Assembly (NCBI RefSeq): GCF_001517625.2
Contig: NZ_LN999828.1
Coordinates: 1,920,661-1,984,660, forward strand
Direction: 5' to 3'
Origin: Clostridium sp. AT4
Lineage (GTDB): Bacteria; Bacillota; Clostridia; Lachnospirales; Lachnospiraceae
DNA length: 64,000 nt
The position numbers and the translations under genes are program-made. Below are positions 45,576-53,895 of the stretch, in pieces. The number at the start of each line of letters is the position of its first letter. Position 1 is the stretch's first letter. Below the pieces are notes generated by a model. It saw only the letters and a list, made by a program, of their open reading frames with translations, was not told where the DNA came from and did not search any database.

Positions 45576-46946
45576 TCAATCCTCAAGACACAGCGGTTCG
45601 AGAGGCTCTGTCACATAGGAATCAATATCAGGATCATCATCTGCCGTACTTAAGATTCCCGATGAAGCCGTCTTAAACTTTACTCCGTCGCTATTCTTCA
45701 CCGTGGTTCCCTTCATAAGCTTTCCCGAACCGTTGACTACATAATTTCCACCGTCCACCCGATAGCAGACATACTTCTGGCCGTCCTCGGCCGTTTGAAG
45801 CTTTCCTTTATAATAGAGACGGCCGTCCCGTACTCCCGTATATCCCCGTCCGTTATCGCTGAAATAGTAATCCGCTTTGGTTCCGTCATCCTCCTCTACG
45901 CTCATCTTTCCCTTCTGCACGCAGCTCTCGCTCTTGCTTCCAAAATAATAAGCAGTCCAGTCATCCTCACCGGAGCCTGTATAAACCTTTCGCAGTCCGT
46001 ACACCGGATTTCCTTTTTCATTAAACAAATAAGTCTTTCCATTGATACGCGTCAGATCCTGTGTATCCAGACGGTCCGAATCTGCCGCCTTTGGCTTTCC
46101 GTTATTGGAAAAATAAAACCATTCCACATCGCCGTCATATCCGTCCAGATTCTCCGGCGGCTCGATGGAATACCAGCCGATCCGCGCCTTTCCGTCAGAG
46201 CCAAAATACATATAATCCTGAATCCCGCCGTCCCCATTATCCCGGACGTCCTTCCAGCCGATCTGCAAAATGCCGTCCTCGTCAAAGCAGTAATACGTTC
46301 CGTCAATCTTGCGGGTACCGTAATCATCTCCGGAATTGTCATCACTGGGAACATATTTCTTTCCATTGGTGCCAAAATAGAACCAGTAGCAGCCGTCCTC
46401 CCCGTACTCCACATTTCCCGCATCGTATCCGGGAACTACCTTGTTGATCTCTTCATCATATTCATCCGGAGGAATCAGCTTCTGCCAGCCTGTACGCATC
46501 ACGCCGTCATCACCGGTATAATAGGTGTCATCCAGGATCCACCCCCGCTCCATGGCGCCGTTGCTGTCAAAATGATACCACTTGTCCGAAATTTTTTTCC
46601 AGGTATCCTCTACCTTCTTTCCGGAAGCCGAGAAATAATACCATTCGTCTTCTCCATCATCCTCAGGCACATGAAGCCATTTTTCTGTAACCATGATACC
46701 GTTGCTGTCTACATAGTATTCTCCGTCCACCCAGGAGTTGACCGCCATGGTCCCGTTTCCGTCCAGATAACGCCACTGCCCATCCGCTCCCTTTTTCCAA
46801 TCGTTGTAGACTTTATTTCCATTGCTGTCATAATAGACCCAGTTTCCCTCTGCTTCCGCCCAGCCTTCTGCCCACGCTGTCAGATTGATTGTACCAGCCG
46901 ACAGAAGAACCGCCGCAAGACACATTGCCGTCATCTTCCTCTTCAT
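45576..46946 (-). CDS. Secreted acidic cell-wall-binding repeat protein
   Basis: A 456-residue exported protein: signal peptide to about LTAWAEG, then almost wholly aromatic repeats (WVYYDSNGNKVYNDW, WRYLDGNGTMAVNSW, WYHFDSNGAMERGW, YYCFDEDGILQIGW and more) separated by acidic loops rich in Asp, Glu and Gly. No catalytic domain is seen. It ends in a very acidic tail. I start at 46946; the frame's earlier ATG at 47009 coincides with the predicted transcription start. Probably a surface adhesin or wall coat; ligand unknown. Confidence 0.87.
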   Translation of the reverse strand: MKRKMTAMCLAAVLLSAGTINLTAWAEGWAEAEGNWVYYDSNGNKVYNDWKKGADGQWRYLDGNGTMAVNSWVDGEYYVDSNGIMVTEKWLHVPEDDGEDEWYYFSASGKKVEDTWKKISDKWYHFDSNGAMERGWILDDTYYTGDDGVMRTGWQKLIPPDEYDEEINKVVPGYDAGNVEYGEDGCYWFYFGTNGKKYVPSDDNSGDDYGTRKIDGTYYCFDEDGILQIGWKDVRDNGDGGIQDYMYFGSDGKARIGWYSIEPPENLDGYDGDVEWFYFSNNGKPKAADSDRLDTQDLTRINGKTYLFNEKGNPVYGLRKVYTGSGEDDWTAYYFGSKSESCVQKGKMSVEEDDGTKADYYFSDNGRGYTGVRDGRLYYKGKLQTAEDGQKYVCYRVDGGNYVVNGSGKLMKGTTVKNSDGVKFKTASSGILSTADDDPDIDSYVTEPLEPLCLED

Positions 46947-47018
46947 ACACGCCTCTTTCTCCTTAAATGCCCTTCTTTCTTGAAAGAAATGCTTCTTTAA
47001 GGCCCTCATCTGCCTTCT

Positions 47019-47047
47019 ATTGTATCAGGGGTTCTGCGTTCTTTCAA
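47019..47047 (-). promoter_or_regulatory. Promoter of the 456-residue repeat protein
   Basis: Minus-strand TTGAAA (47042-47047) and TACAAT (47019-47024), spacer 17 bp. Confidence 0.7.
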
Positions 47048-47131
47048 CCGGAATTACCTTTCAATTCTATTACGAAAAACGTCTGCGGCATTTTAATCTC
47101 CCCCGCGGTCCGTTTTTAACATATTCCCCTC

Positions 47132-47172
47132 AAAAAAGAAACGGGCCGGACTCCCAGACGGAAGCCAGCCCA
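47132..47172 (-). terminator. Terminator after the PTS permease
   Basis: Hairpin GGGCTGG...CCGGCCC with G-U pairs, followed on the minus strand by TTTCTTTTTT. Confidence 0.75.
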
Positions 47173-47204
47173 TTTTCTATTAAATACTTTGATGAACGAT
47201 TCGA

Positions 47205-48677
47205 TTATTTCAGCATCTTCTTCATCTCATCTGCAACGAACTGTACCTTTGTACCCACAATTACCTGAATGGAATTCTTGCCTGGGCGGATCACACCAGC
47301 TACGCCTGCGGATTTGATCTTCTTCTCATCTACCACACTCTGATCCTTGATCTCCAGTCTCAGTCTTGTGATGCAGTTTTCCAGAGATTTTACATTTTCC
47401 TTGCCGCCAAGTCCTTCCAGAATCACAGAAGCAACCTCTGTATAATTGTTGTTTGCCAAAACAGCAGACTTCTCAGCCTCCAGATCATCATCATCCTCGC
47501 GGCCCGGAGTCTTTAAATCAAACTTTACAATAGCAAAGCGGAATACCACATAGAATACCAGGAATGCTGCGATACCCAGCGGAAGGATCATCCATGTCTT
47601 CTGAGCTGCCGGAAGGGATGCGGAGAAGAACAGGTCAGTTGCGCCCGCGGAGAAGCTGAAGCCTGCGCGGAATCCAAGAATAGTTGTAACTGTGGTGAAA
47701 ATTCCGTACAGCAGAGCGTAAACTACATACAGGCCGGGAGCCAGGAACATAAATCCAAACTCAAAGGGTTCTGTAACACCGCAGACAAATGCGCTGAGGG
47801 CTGCAGAAGCAACCAGACCGATCGCAACTTTTTTCTTTGTGCTCTTTGCTGTCTGAACCATAGCCAAAGCAGCGCCTGGGATACCGAACATCATACATGG
47901 GAAGAAACCGGACATATACATACCAAGGCTCCATGTAACATCTGCAGATGTCTCGCCTGCCCAGAAATGGGACAGATCGCCCAGACCAATGGTATCAAAC
48001 CAGAATACATTGTTTAATGCGTGATGCAGACCGGTTGGGATCAGCAGACGGTTTAAGAATGCATAAATACCTGCGCCGATCGCGCCCATGCCTGCAATAC
48101 CGTTTCCGATTGCAACCAGACCGCCGAACAGAACCGGCCATACGAAAAGCAGGATAACAGAGGTGATAATTGCCACTACGCCTGCAATGATGGTTACGCA
48201 GCGCTTGCCGCTGAAGAAGGACAGCCAGTCTGGAAGCTGTGTTCCCTTAAACTTGTTGTAGCAGGTAGAACCGATGATACCGGAAAGAATACCGATAAAT
48301 GGGTTTGCGATCTTGCTGAATGCCAGAGTCGTCTGCTGATCCTCAGCGATCGACGGCATCAGGGTAGTCACTACGCCTGTGGATAAAAGAGAGGTGATCA
48401 TCAGCCAGGAAGCCAGAGCTGCAAGTCCGCCTGTACCGTCATGATCCTCAGATAACCCAACACCCACACCGATTACAAACAGGATCGCCATATTGTCAAT
48501 CAGAGCGCCGCCTGCCTTTACCAGAAGGAAACCAATCTGCTGAAGGATTCCTTCAACCTCGCCGCCCTGCATGGTAGACGGGCAGAGATAATATCCGATT
48601 CCCATCAGGATACCACAGATCGGCAGACATGCTACAGGAAGCATCAGGGCCTTACCCAGTTTTTGTAAATACTTCAT
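47205..48677 (-). CDS. nagE: PTS EIICB permease, N-acetylglucosamine type
   Basis: A 490-residue phosphotransferase permease that imports and phosphorylates a sugar. The IIC domain (about 1-390) has ten or so membrane segments and the HHALNN and GVTEPFEF motifs that contact sugar; the IIB domain at the C-terminus has the phosphorylated cysteine C435 in NCITRLRLE. The sequence looks more NagE- than PtsG-like, so N-acetylglucosamine is the likely substrate, not proven. No IIA domain is attached, so EIIA must come from elsewhere. A 215-nt leader precedes it. Confidence 0.85.
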   Translation of the reverse strand: MKYLQKLGKALMLPVACLPICGILMGIGYYLCPSTMQGGEVEGILQQIGFLLVKAGGALIDNMAILFVIGVGVGLSEDHDGTGGLAALASWLMITSLLSTGVVTTLMPSIAEDQQTTLAFSKIANPFIGILSGIIGSTCYNKFKGTQLPDWLSFFSGKRCVTIIAGVVAIITSVILLFVWPVLFGGLVAIGNGIAGMGAIGAGIYAFLNRLLIPTGLHHALNNVFWFDTIGLGDLSHFWAGETSADVTWSLGMYMSGFFPCMMFGIPGAALAMVQTAKSTKKKVAIGLVASAALSAFVCGVTEPFEFGFMFLAPGLYVVYALLYGIFTTVTTILGFRAGFSFSAGATDLFFSASLPAAQKTWMILPLGIAAFLVFYVVFRFAIVKFDLKTPGREDDDDLEAEKSAVLANNNYTEVASVILEGLGGKENVKSLENCITRLRLEIKDQSVVDEKKIKSAGVAGVIRPGKNSIQVIVGTKVQFVADEMKKMLK

Positions 48678-48898
48678 ACTATGTACTCCTTTCTTTTATG
48701 GGAAATTTCCTTTTCGAATACTCTCCCATACTTGACCTAATGGATGATCCATTTGTGAAAATAAAAAACCGTTTTGTCTGATGGACGGACACGAATTAAC
48801 AATTCATTTATAATTCCTCAACAAATACGGCCTTTTTACATTGAAAAAATTTTCTTTTTAATCAATAACTTTCACTGGATTTTTCCATTTCTACTGAC

Positions 48899-48927
48899 AT
48901 AATATCAACATTTTATAAAAAAGTCAA
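48899..48927 (-). promoter_or_regulatory. Promoter of nagE
   Basis: Minus-strand TTGACT (48922-48927) and TATTAT (48899-48904), spacer 17 bp, giving a 5' leader of about 215 nt. Confidence 0.75.
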
Positions 48928-49009
48928 TCTGATTTTATACTTTTTTAATAATTCATACAGAAACTTTCAATTGTCTTTTCTTTATCTTTTGAAACCCACA
49001 GCACAGCGC

Positions 49010-49039
49010 TTGACGATGCAGTATTATTTGGACTATACT
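49010..49039 (+). promoter_or_regulatory. Promoter of the RlmI-like methyltransferase
   Basis: TTGACG (49010-49015) and TATACT (49034-49039), spacer 18 bp, about 80 bp before the ATG. Confidence 0.7.
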
Positions 49040-49121
49040 CATTAGGAATCAATCACAAAAACAGCGCCGTGCGCCGACACGGGCACTATATAATTCTGAA
49101 AGAAATGAGGTTTATCAATTT

Positions 49122-49982
49122 ATGTGGCTTGCAGATGGATGGAACGATTATGAAGTGATCGACTGCTCTAAGGGCGAAAAGCTGGAGCGCTGGGGGGACT
49201 ATCTCTTAGTGCGTCCCGACCCCCAGGTAATCTGGGATACGCCAAAAACTCACCGCGGATGGAAAAAAATGAACGGGCATTACCACCGCAGCAGCAAAGG
49301 CGGAGGCGAATGGGAATTTTTTGACCTGCCCCAGCAGTGGACCATTAATTACAAGGAACTGACCTTCAATTTAAAACCCTTCAGTTTTAAGCACACCGGC
49401 CTGTTTCCCGAGCAGGCTGCAAACTGGGACTGGTTTGGTGAAAAGATCCGCAGGACCGGACGCCCTGTCAAGGTATTAAACCTGTTTGCCTACACCGGAG
49501 GCGCTACCCTGGCAGCCGCCAAGGCCGGAGCCAGCGTCACTCATGTAGACGCTTCCAAGGGCATGGTAACATGGGCCAAGGAAAACGCCCATTCCTCCGG
49601 CCTTGCAGACGCCCCCATCCGCTGGATCGTAGATGACTGCGTTAAATTCGTAGAACGCGAAATCCGCAGAGGGAACCACTACGACGCCATCATCATGGAT
49701 CCGCCCTCCTATGGGCGCGGTCCAAAAGGAGAAATCTGGAAAATCGAGGATGCGATCCATCCTCTGGTAAAGCTGTGCGTACAGCTCTTATCCGAAGATC
49801 CCCTTTTCTTCCTCATCAACTCCTACACCACCGGCCTTGCCCCTTCCGTTCTTTCCTATATGATGGGCGTAGAAATCGTACCGAAATTCGGTGGGACCGT
49901 CAAAGCCGACGAAGTAGGACTGCCCGTATCCCAAAACGGACTCACTCTCCCCTGCGGAGCTTCCGGACGCTGGGAGAAGTAA
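49122..49982 (+). CDS. RlmI-like class I SAM-dependent RNA methyltransferase
   Basis: A 286-residue Rossmann-fold methyltransferase. The SAM motif is NLFAYTGGATLAAAKAGA (about residues 119-136), followed by HVDASKGMVTWAKEN and the catalytic-type motif MDPPSYGRG, typical of the RlmI/RlmK group that methylates rRNA cytosines or guanines. The target is not known; the usual N-terminal PUA domain is missing or replaced by a short beta region. It is on the plus strand and followed by the palindromes at 50012 onward. Confidence 0.85.
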   Translation: MWLADGWNDYEVIDCSKGEKLERWGDYLLVRPDPQVIWDTPKTHRGWKKMNGHYHRSSKGGGEWEFFDLPQQWTINYKELTFNLKPFSFKHTGLFPEQAANWDWFGEKIRRTGRPVKVLNLFAYTGGATLAAAKAGASVTHVDASKGMVTWAKENAHSSGLADAPIRWIVDDCVKFVEREIRRGNHYDAIIMDPPSYGRGPKGEIWKIEDAIHPLVKLCVQLLSEDPLFFLINSYTTGLAPSVLSYMMGVEIVPKFGGTVKADEVGLPVSQNGLTLPCGASGRWEK

Positions 49983-50011
49983 GAGAAATGCTGGAGAAAT
50001 GCTGGAGAAAC

Positions 50012-50142
50012 GCCGGAAGAAACATATCTCCGTTCAGGCGCGCTCTCGCTCGGGGAAATACGCAGCGGTACTAAGCTCGAAAAAACCTCGCTAAGTACCG
50101 GCGTCTTTCCACGGCCTTCACCAGAGATATGTTTCTTCCGGC
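50012..50142. repeat. 19-bp perfect inverted repeat around a smaller stem-loop
   Basis: GCCGGAAGAAACATATCTC (50012-50030) is exactly complementary to 50124-50142. The 93-nt interior holds a second stem-loop at 50066-50100 (CGGTACT-n-AGC, core shared with 37890-37925) and a GAGCGAGAGCG segment (complement at 50041-50053). Confidence 0.85.
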
Positions 50143-50290
50143 TGGTGGCTCCTTGAATAGAGTAATAAGGTGCTCTCTGGCATAGGTTTTTCAGAAAGTC
50201 AAGGGAATTACCATCCCTCCCGAAGGGTATTCCCAAGCAGAAGCCATCCTCTCCAGGCGCATTGCGGAGGGGCGTGTCTGTCTTGGGGGG

Positions 50291-50374
50291 GGGATGGGTG
50301 TTAAGGGGAAGGATGGCAACTGTCTGAGCGAAAGCGAGTTTTGCCATCCTTCCCCTTGTTTTTAACCCATTCCC
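50291..50374. repeat. Long palindrome with a conserved loop, copy A
   Basis: The arm at 50291-50319 (GGGATGGGTG then TTAA, GGGGAAGGATGGCAA) pairs with 50341-50374 in nested blocks (TTGCCATCCTTCCCC, then TTAACCCATTCCC). The loop CTGTCTGAGCGAAAGCGAG (50320-50338) nearly matches the loop of the palindrome at 56694-56885. Confidence 0.85.
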
Positions 50375-50416
50375 GGCCTCCTAGACAGGACTAGTGTACT
50401 GTCCCATTTACTTTCA

Positions 50417-50529
50417 GTATAATGACGCAGAATGAATTTTCAGCCTGCAAGGCGGAGGAATGAGGCGATGCGGTGGCATCGTCGATTGACAACAACGCAG
50501 CAGATGGAAATTCAGGCAAGTCATTATAC
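50417..50529. repeat. Third palindromic element
   Basis: GTATAATGAC (50417-50426) is complementary to GTCATTATAC (50520-50529); further in, TGAATTT (50432-50438) faces an AAATTCA. The interior is G-rich (GGCGGAGGAATGAGGCGATG). I believe similar sequences recur in related genomes, but I cannot check that. Confidence 0.7.
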
Positions 50530-50597
50530 GAAATGTGAGTGAGACAGCACACTACCCCCGTAGCCCCAGCGCCTGGAGGGGATGGCTTCTGCGGCCC

Positions 50598-51488
50598 CTA
50601 CTGCAGCAGCTTCTGCACATCCAACGCCCCCCATCCCTGCTGATTTCTGGGAAGACCCAGATCTATGGCCCGTTCTCTGAGGCGGAGTTTTACATCCCGG
50701 TTGGTCATATCTGGGTATTTTTCCAGCAAAAGGGCAATGGCTCCTGATACCAAAGGCGTAGACATACTGGTGCCTGATTTGGCAAAATATGCTCCCGCCT
50801 CGTTCCCGCAGCTTACGATCCCGCATCCCGGCGCTACGATATCCGGCTTGCAAATGCAGCTGGCAGTAGGGCCACGGCCGGAGTAATCTACCATCCTGTT
50901 TCCCATCACCTCTACTTCCTTATGGTCGTCTGAACAGCCTACCGTTATGACTTTTCGGCTGATTCCCGGCGTGGTGACTGTCATAGGGCCGGGGCCGTGA
51001 TTTCCGGCTGCCACAACGACCACCAGGCCATCATCCCAGGCCGCGTTTACCCCTTTAACAAGGGCAGAATTTTCCGTCATATCTCTCTTTGACAGAGAAC
51101 CTACCGAAATATTTACAATCCGGATTCCCAAAAACTCTTTGTGGGAGCGGATCCAGCGGAGTCCGGAAAGCACATCTGAAGCATATCCATTTCCCCGATG
51201 GTCTAATACCTTTACGGAGATAATAGAGCAGCCAGGAGCCACTCCCCGGTATTTTCCTTCCATGGAAGCCCCGCTCCCTCCGATCATGGCGGCAACATGG
51301 GTTCCATGGCCATTGTCATCATAGGGTCTGTCTTTCCTGCGGACAAAATCCGCAAATCCCTTTACTCTATCCTTTAAATCCTCATGGAGAAAGATTCCCG
51401 TATCCAGGACAGCTACGCCTATGCCCCGTCCTGTGATCCCCATGGAATAAACCTGGTCGCAGTGAATATCCACTCTGGCTCGATTCAC
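50598..51488 (-). CDS. Intracellular-type S8 subtilisin-like protease
   Basis: A 296-residue subtilase without signal peptide or propeptide. The catalytic triad is complete: D29 (AVLDTGI), H61 (NGHGTHVA) and S241 (SGTSMSTP). It resembles ISP/AprX-like intracellular proteases. It probably starts at the ATG at 51488, close after AAGGAGTATTTAAG. The role could be cytosolic protein turnover; substrate unknown. The gene faces the methyltransferase across the palindrome region. Confidence 0.9.
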   Translation of the reverse strand: MNRARVDIHCDQVYSMGITGRGIGVAVLDTGIFLHEDLKDRVKGFADFVRRKDRPYDDNGHGTHVAAMIGGSGASMEGKYRGVAPGCSIISVKVLDHRGNGYASDVLSGLRWIRSHKEFLGIRIVNISVGSLSKRDMTENSALVKGVNAAWDDGLVVVVAAGNHGPGPMTVTTPGISRKVITVGCSDDHKEVEVMGNRMVDYSGRGPTASCICKPDIVAPGCGIVSCGNEAGAYFAKSGTSMSTPLVSGAIALLLEKYPDMTNRDVKLRLRERAIDLGLPRNQQGWGALDVQKLLQ

Positions 51489-51564
51489 ATCTTAAATACT
51501 CCTTTTTTGTTAGCCTATTCCACAGAGACATTCCATGTGCAGCCTGCACTGTTCCCTGAAACAG

Positions 51565-51599
51565 AAAAAAGCTCCGTACACCTGGTACGGAGCTTTTTT
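51565..51599. terminator. Bidirectional terminator upstream of the subtilase
   Basis: AAAAAAGCTCCGTAC pairs with GTACGGAGCTTTTTT across CACCTG. It lies downstream of the HAD gene on the minus strand, about 135 nt after its stop. Confidence 0.85.
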
Positions 51600-51734
51600 C
51601 TTAGGATTTAGGATTTTCAAAAAGGGTTGAAGGATAGTTATTAAACTTTTGTGCATTTCTTATGTACTCAGTATATCATGCCATCCCTGAAAATGTTTGA
51701 ATGTTCTTTGAATAGATTATTAAGAAAATCTTAA

Positions 51735-52352
51735 TTATCCTTTCTTAAGGGAAGCCAGACGAATTTTCAGCCGCTCTCTGTCACCGTCTGCAAAACAGTA
51801 TCCATCCATGCCACAGGCTTTTGCACCCTGAATATTCCGTTCCAGATCATCGATAAAGAAACATTCCTCAGGCTTTAAACCAAAACGTTCAAAAAAATGC
51901 TCATACATTTCCTTCTGAGGCTTCATGCATTTTACTTCTGCGGAAAAGAAAATACCGTCAAAGCAGTCAATGGCCGGGATTACCTGATGATAGCAGGTCA
52001 AAAGGCGCACCGATGCATTGGAACAAAGATAGATGCGGTACCCCTCTTCCTTTAATTCCCTAACAAGTTCTTCCATCCCCTCTTTATGGTACATATTGTA
52101 TTCATGCCAGTGGGCAAAGCTTTTTCTCGCCAGTTCCTTCTCCTCCTCCGTATCCAGCCGCGCCAGTATCTGGCTTAAACCTTCTTCCTCGGAAATAATC
52201 CCCATATCCAGCATAAGCCATTCCGGAGATACAAATACAGCCGTGCTGACCTTGCGGATCAGAGCCTCGTCCTCTGAAAAATGGTGGCAGACCCGGTCTC
52301 CCTCATATTCCACCAGTACCTTTCCCATATCAAATACGATATTTTTGATCAT
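51735..52352 (-). CDS. HAD-superfamily hydrolase, YihX-like
   Basis: A 205-residue HAD subfamily IA phosphatase. Motif I is FDMGKVLVEYE with nucleophile D8; the usual second Asp is Gly here, as in YihX-type sugar phosphatases. Motif III (CMKPQKEMYEHF) and motif IV (EECFFIDDLERNIQGA) are present. A small-molecule phosphatase is likely. It ends 25 nt after the yajC terminator in transcription order and may have its own promoter. Confidence 0.88.
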   Translation of the reverse strand: MIKNIVFDMGKVLVEYEGDRVCHHFSEDEALIRKVSTAVFVSPEWLMLDMGIISEEEGLSQILARLDTEEEKELARKSFAHWHEYNMYHKEGMEELVRELKEEGYRIYLCSNASVRLLTCYHQVIPAIDCFDGIFFSAEVKCMKPQKEMYEHFFERFGLKPEECFFIDDLERNIQGAKACGMDGYCFADGDRERLKIRLASLKKG

Positions 52353-52373
52353 GATTCCTCTCCTTATTTACGT

Positions 52374-52413
52374 AAAAAGGGATGCCGAAAACCCGTAAGC
52401 TTTCCGGCATCCC
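52374..52413 (-). terminator. Terminator after yajC
   Basis: GGGATGCCG (52379-52387) / CGGCATCCC (52405-52413), followed on the minus strand by TTTTTACG. It ends the scfA-scfB-tgt-yajC unit. Confidence 0.88.
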
Positions 52414-52425
52414 CCTCAGTGACAT

Positions 52426-52704
52426 TTATTTTGTCTCCGGCTTTTCAACCTGAACGATAGCAACCTTCTGCATCGGAATACGGCAGTTTTTGTTGCTGCC
52501 AAACTCTACGATCACTGTGTCATCAGTCATATCGATGATCACTCCGTAAAATCCGCTGCTTGTCAGGATGGTATCTCCAACAGCAACGCTTGCAAGCAGC
52601 TCCTGCTGTTTCTGTCTCTCTTTTTTCTGGGGACGAATTGCCATAAAATAAACAAGTGCTCCCAGGAAAATAATATAGAGAATAATTCCTCCCATTCCAG
52701 CCAT
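52426..52704 (-). CDS. yajC: Preprotein translocase accessory subunit YajC
   Basis: A 92-residue single-pass membrane protein with an N-terminal helix (about residues 2-24) and the YFMAIRPQKKERQKQQELL and VGDTILTSSGFYGVI parts of the family. It assists SecDF-SecY; secD/secF are not seen in the window. It follows tgt by 51 nt. Confidence 0.95.
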   Translation of the reverse strand: MAGMGGIILYIIFLGALVYFMAIRPQKKERQKQQELLASVAVGDTILTSSGFYGVIIDMTDDTVIVEFGSNKNCRIPMQKVAIVQVEKPETK

Positions 52705-52755
52705 GGTGTTTCCTCCTTCATACCTGCTGCTACATTGCCCCAGCAGTTTCTTTTA

Positions 52756-53892
52756 TCAATCCTTCTGACCTGCCATGCCGGCCAGCTTAGCGGCTTTGTA
52801 CTCGCTGTAGCGGTGTTCTTCAATGGCTTCCCGGATCTCTTCCATCATTTTATTATAAAAATACAAATTATGCAAGGTACATAATCTCATTCCCAGCATT
52901 TCTTTTGCCTTTAACAGATGGCGTATATATGCACGGCTGTAGGAACGGCAGGCAGGACACTGACAGCCTTCCTCAATCGGCCGGTGATCCAGCTCATATT
53001 TCTGGTTGAACAGATTCAGTTTGCCATGATTGGTATACACATGACCATGACGTCCGTTTCTGGACGGATAAACACAGTCAAAAAAATCAACCCCTCTGTC
53101 TACAGCCTCTAAAATATTGGCGGGAGTACCTACTCCCATAAGATAAACCGGTTTTTCCTCCGGCAGATGAGGAACAGTTACATCCAGAATGTGGTACATT
53201 TCCTCATGAGTCTCGCCTACGGCAAGTCCGCCGATGGCATAGCCGTCCAGATCCATCTCACGGATCGTTTTGGCATGGTCAATACGGATCTCATCAATCA
53301 CACCGCCCTGGTTAATACCAAACAGAAGCTGTTCCCGGTTTACCGTATCCGGAAGAGAATTTAAACGAGTCATCTCTGTTTTACACCGCTTCAGCCAGCG
53401 TGTTGTACGGTCTACAGACTTTCTGATATAGTCATAATCTGCATGGCTTGGCGGACATTCGTCAAAGGCCATGGCAATGGTAGAACCCAGATTGGACTGG
53501 ATCTGCATACTCTCCTCAGGGCCCATAAAGATCTTATGTCCGTCAATATGAGAGCTGAAATATACGCCCTCTTCCTTTATCTTTCTCAGATCTGTCAGAG
53601 AAAATACCTGAAAACCGCCGGAATCTGTAAGAATAGGCTTGTCCCAGTTCATAAACCTGTGCAGTCCTCCAAATTCCCGGATCAGCTTATCTCCAGTACG
53701 TACATGGAGATGGTATGTGTTGGACAGCTCTACCTGAGTGCCGATCTGGCGCAGATCGTCTGTAGATACAGCACCCTTGATCGCGCCTACTGTTCCTACA
53801 TTCATAAACACCGGAGTCTGGATTGTACCGTGAACTGTTTCCATCACCGCACGCTTAGCCCGCCCATCCTTTGTAATTACCTGATATTTCAT
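52756..53892 (-). CDS. tgt: Queuine/preQ1 tRNA-ribosyltransferase
   Basis: Swaps guanine 34 for preQ1 (then queuosine) in GUN-anticodon tRNAs. The 378-residue TIM-barrel enzyme has NTYHL, the catalytic Asp in DSGGFQVFSL, a second in VDFFDCVYPSRNGRHG, and the zinc-site cysteines CQCPAC with a following His. It lies 3 nt after scfB and before yajC, a common clostridial order. Confidence 0.97.
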   Translation of the reverse strand: MKYQVITKDGRAKRAVMETVHGTIQTPVFMNVGTVGAIKGAVSTDDLRQIGTQVELSNTYHLHVRTGDKLIREFGGLHRFMNWDKPILTDSGGFQVFSLTDLRKIKEEGVYFSSHIDGHKIFMGPEESMQIQSNLGSTIAMAFDECPPSHADYDYIRKSVDRTTRWLKRCKTEMTRLNSLPDTVNREQLLFGINQGGVIDEIRIDHAKTIREMDLDGYAIGGLAVGETHEEMYHILDVTVPHLPEEKPVYLMGVGTPANILEAVDRGVDFFDCVYPSRNGRHGHVYTNHGKLNLFNQKYELDHRPIEEGCQCPACRSYSRAYIRHLLKAKEMLGMRLCTLHNLYFYNKMMEEIREAIEEHRYSEYKAAKLAGMAGQKD

Positions 53893-53895
53893 AAA

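Larger units (their letters stand above)
48678..49121. other. nagE-methyltransferase divergent intergenic region
   Basis: This 444-bp region has no gene. It holds back-to-back promoters: nagE at 48899-48927 and the methyltransferase at 49010-49039. The leader of nagE is about 215 nt and has weak hairpins, one ending in ACGGTTTTTTA (complement near 48759-48770), which could be a weak antitermination site. Confidence 0.55.
49983..50597. other. Intergenic region filled with palindromic elements
   Basis: The 615 bp between two convergent genes have no supportable coding region but contain three separate large inverted repeats (listed below). Open frames here are translations of the palindromes. 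Confidence 0.7.

Noticed and set aside
45795-47000. A 401-codon plus-strand open frame
   Set aside because: It is antisense to the repeat protein at 45576-46946, whose biased codons keep the opposite strand open. It has no ribosome site, signal or family match.
48759-48892. A riboswitch or RAT antiterminator in the nagE leader
   Set aside because: The leader is long, but its hairpins are weak and I could not match a ribonucleic antiterminator sequence.
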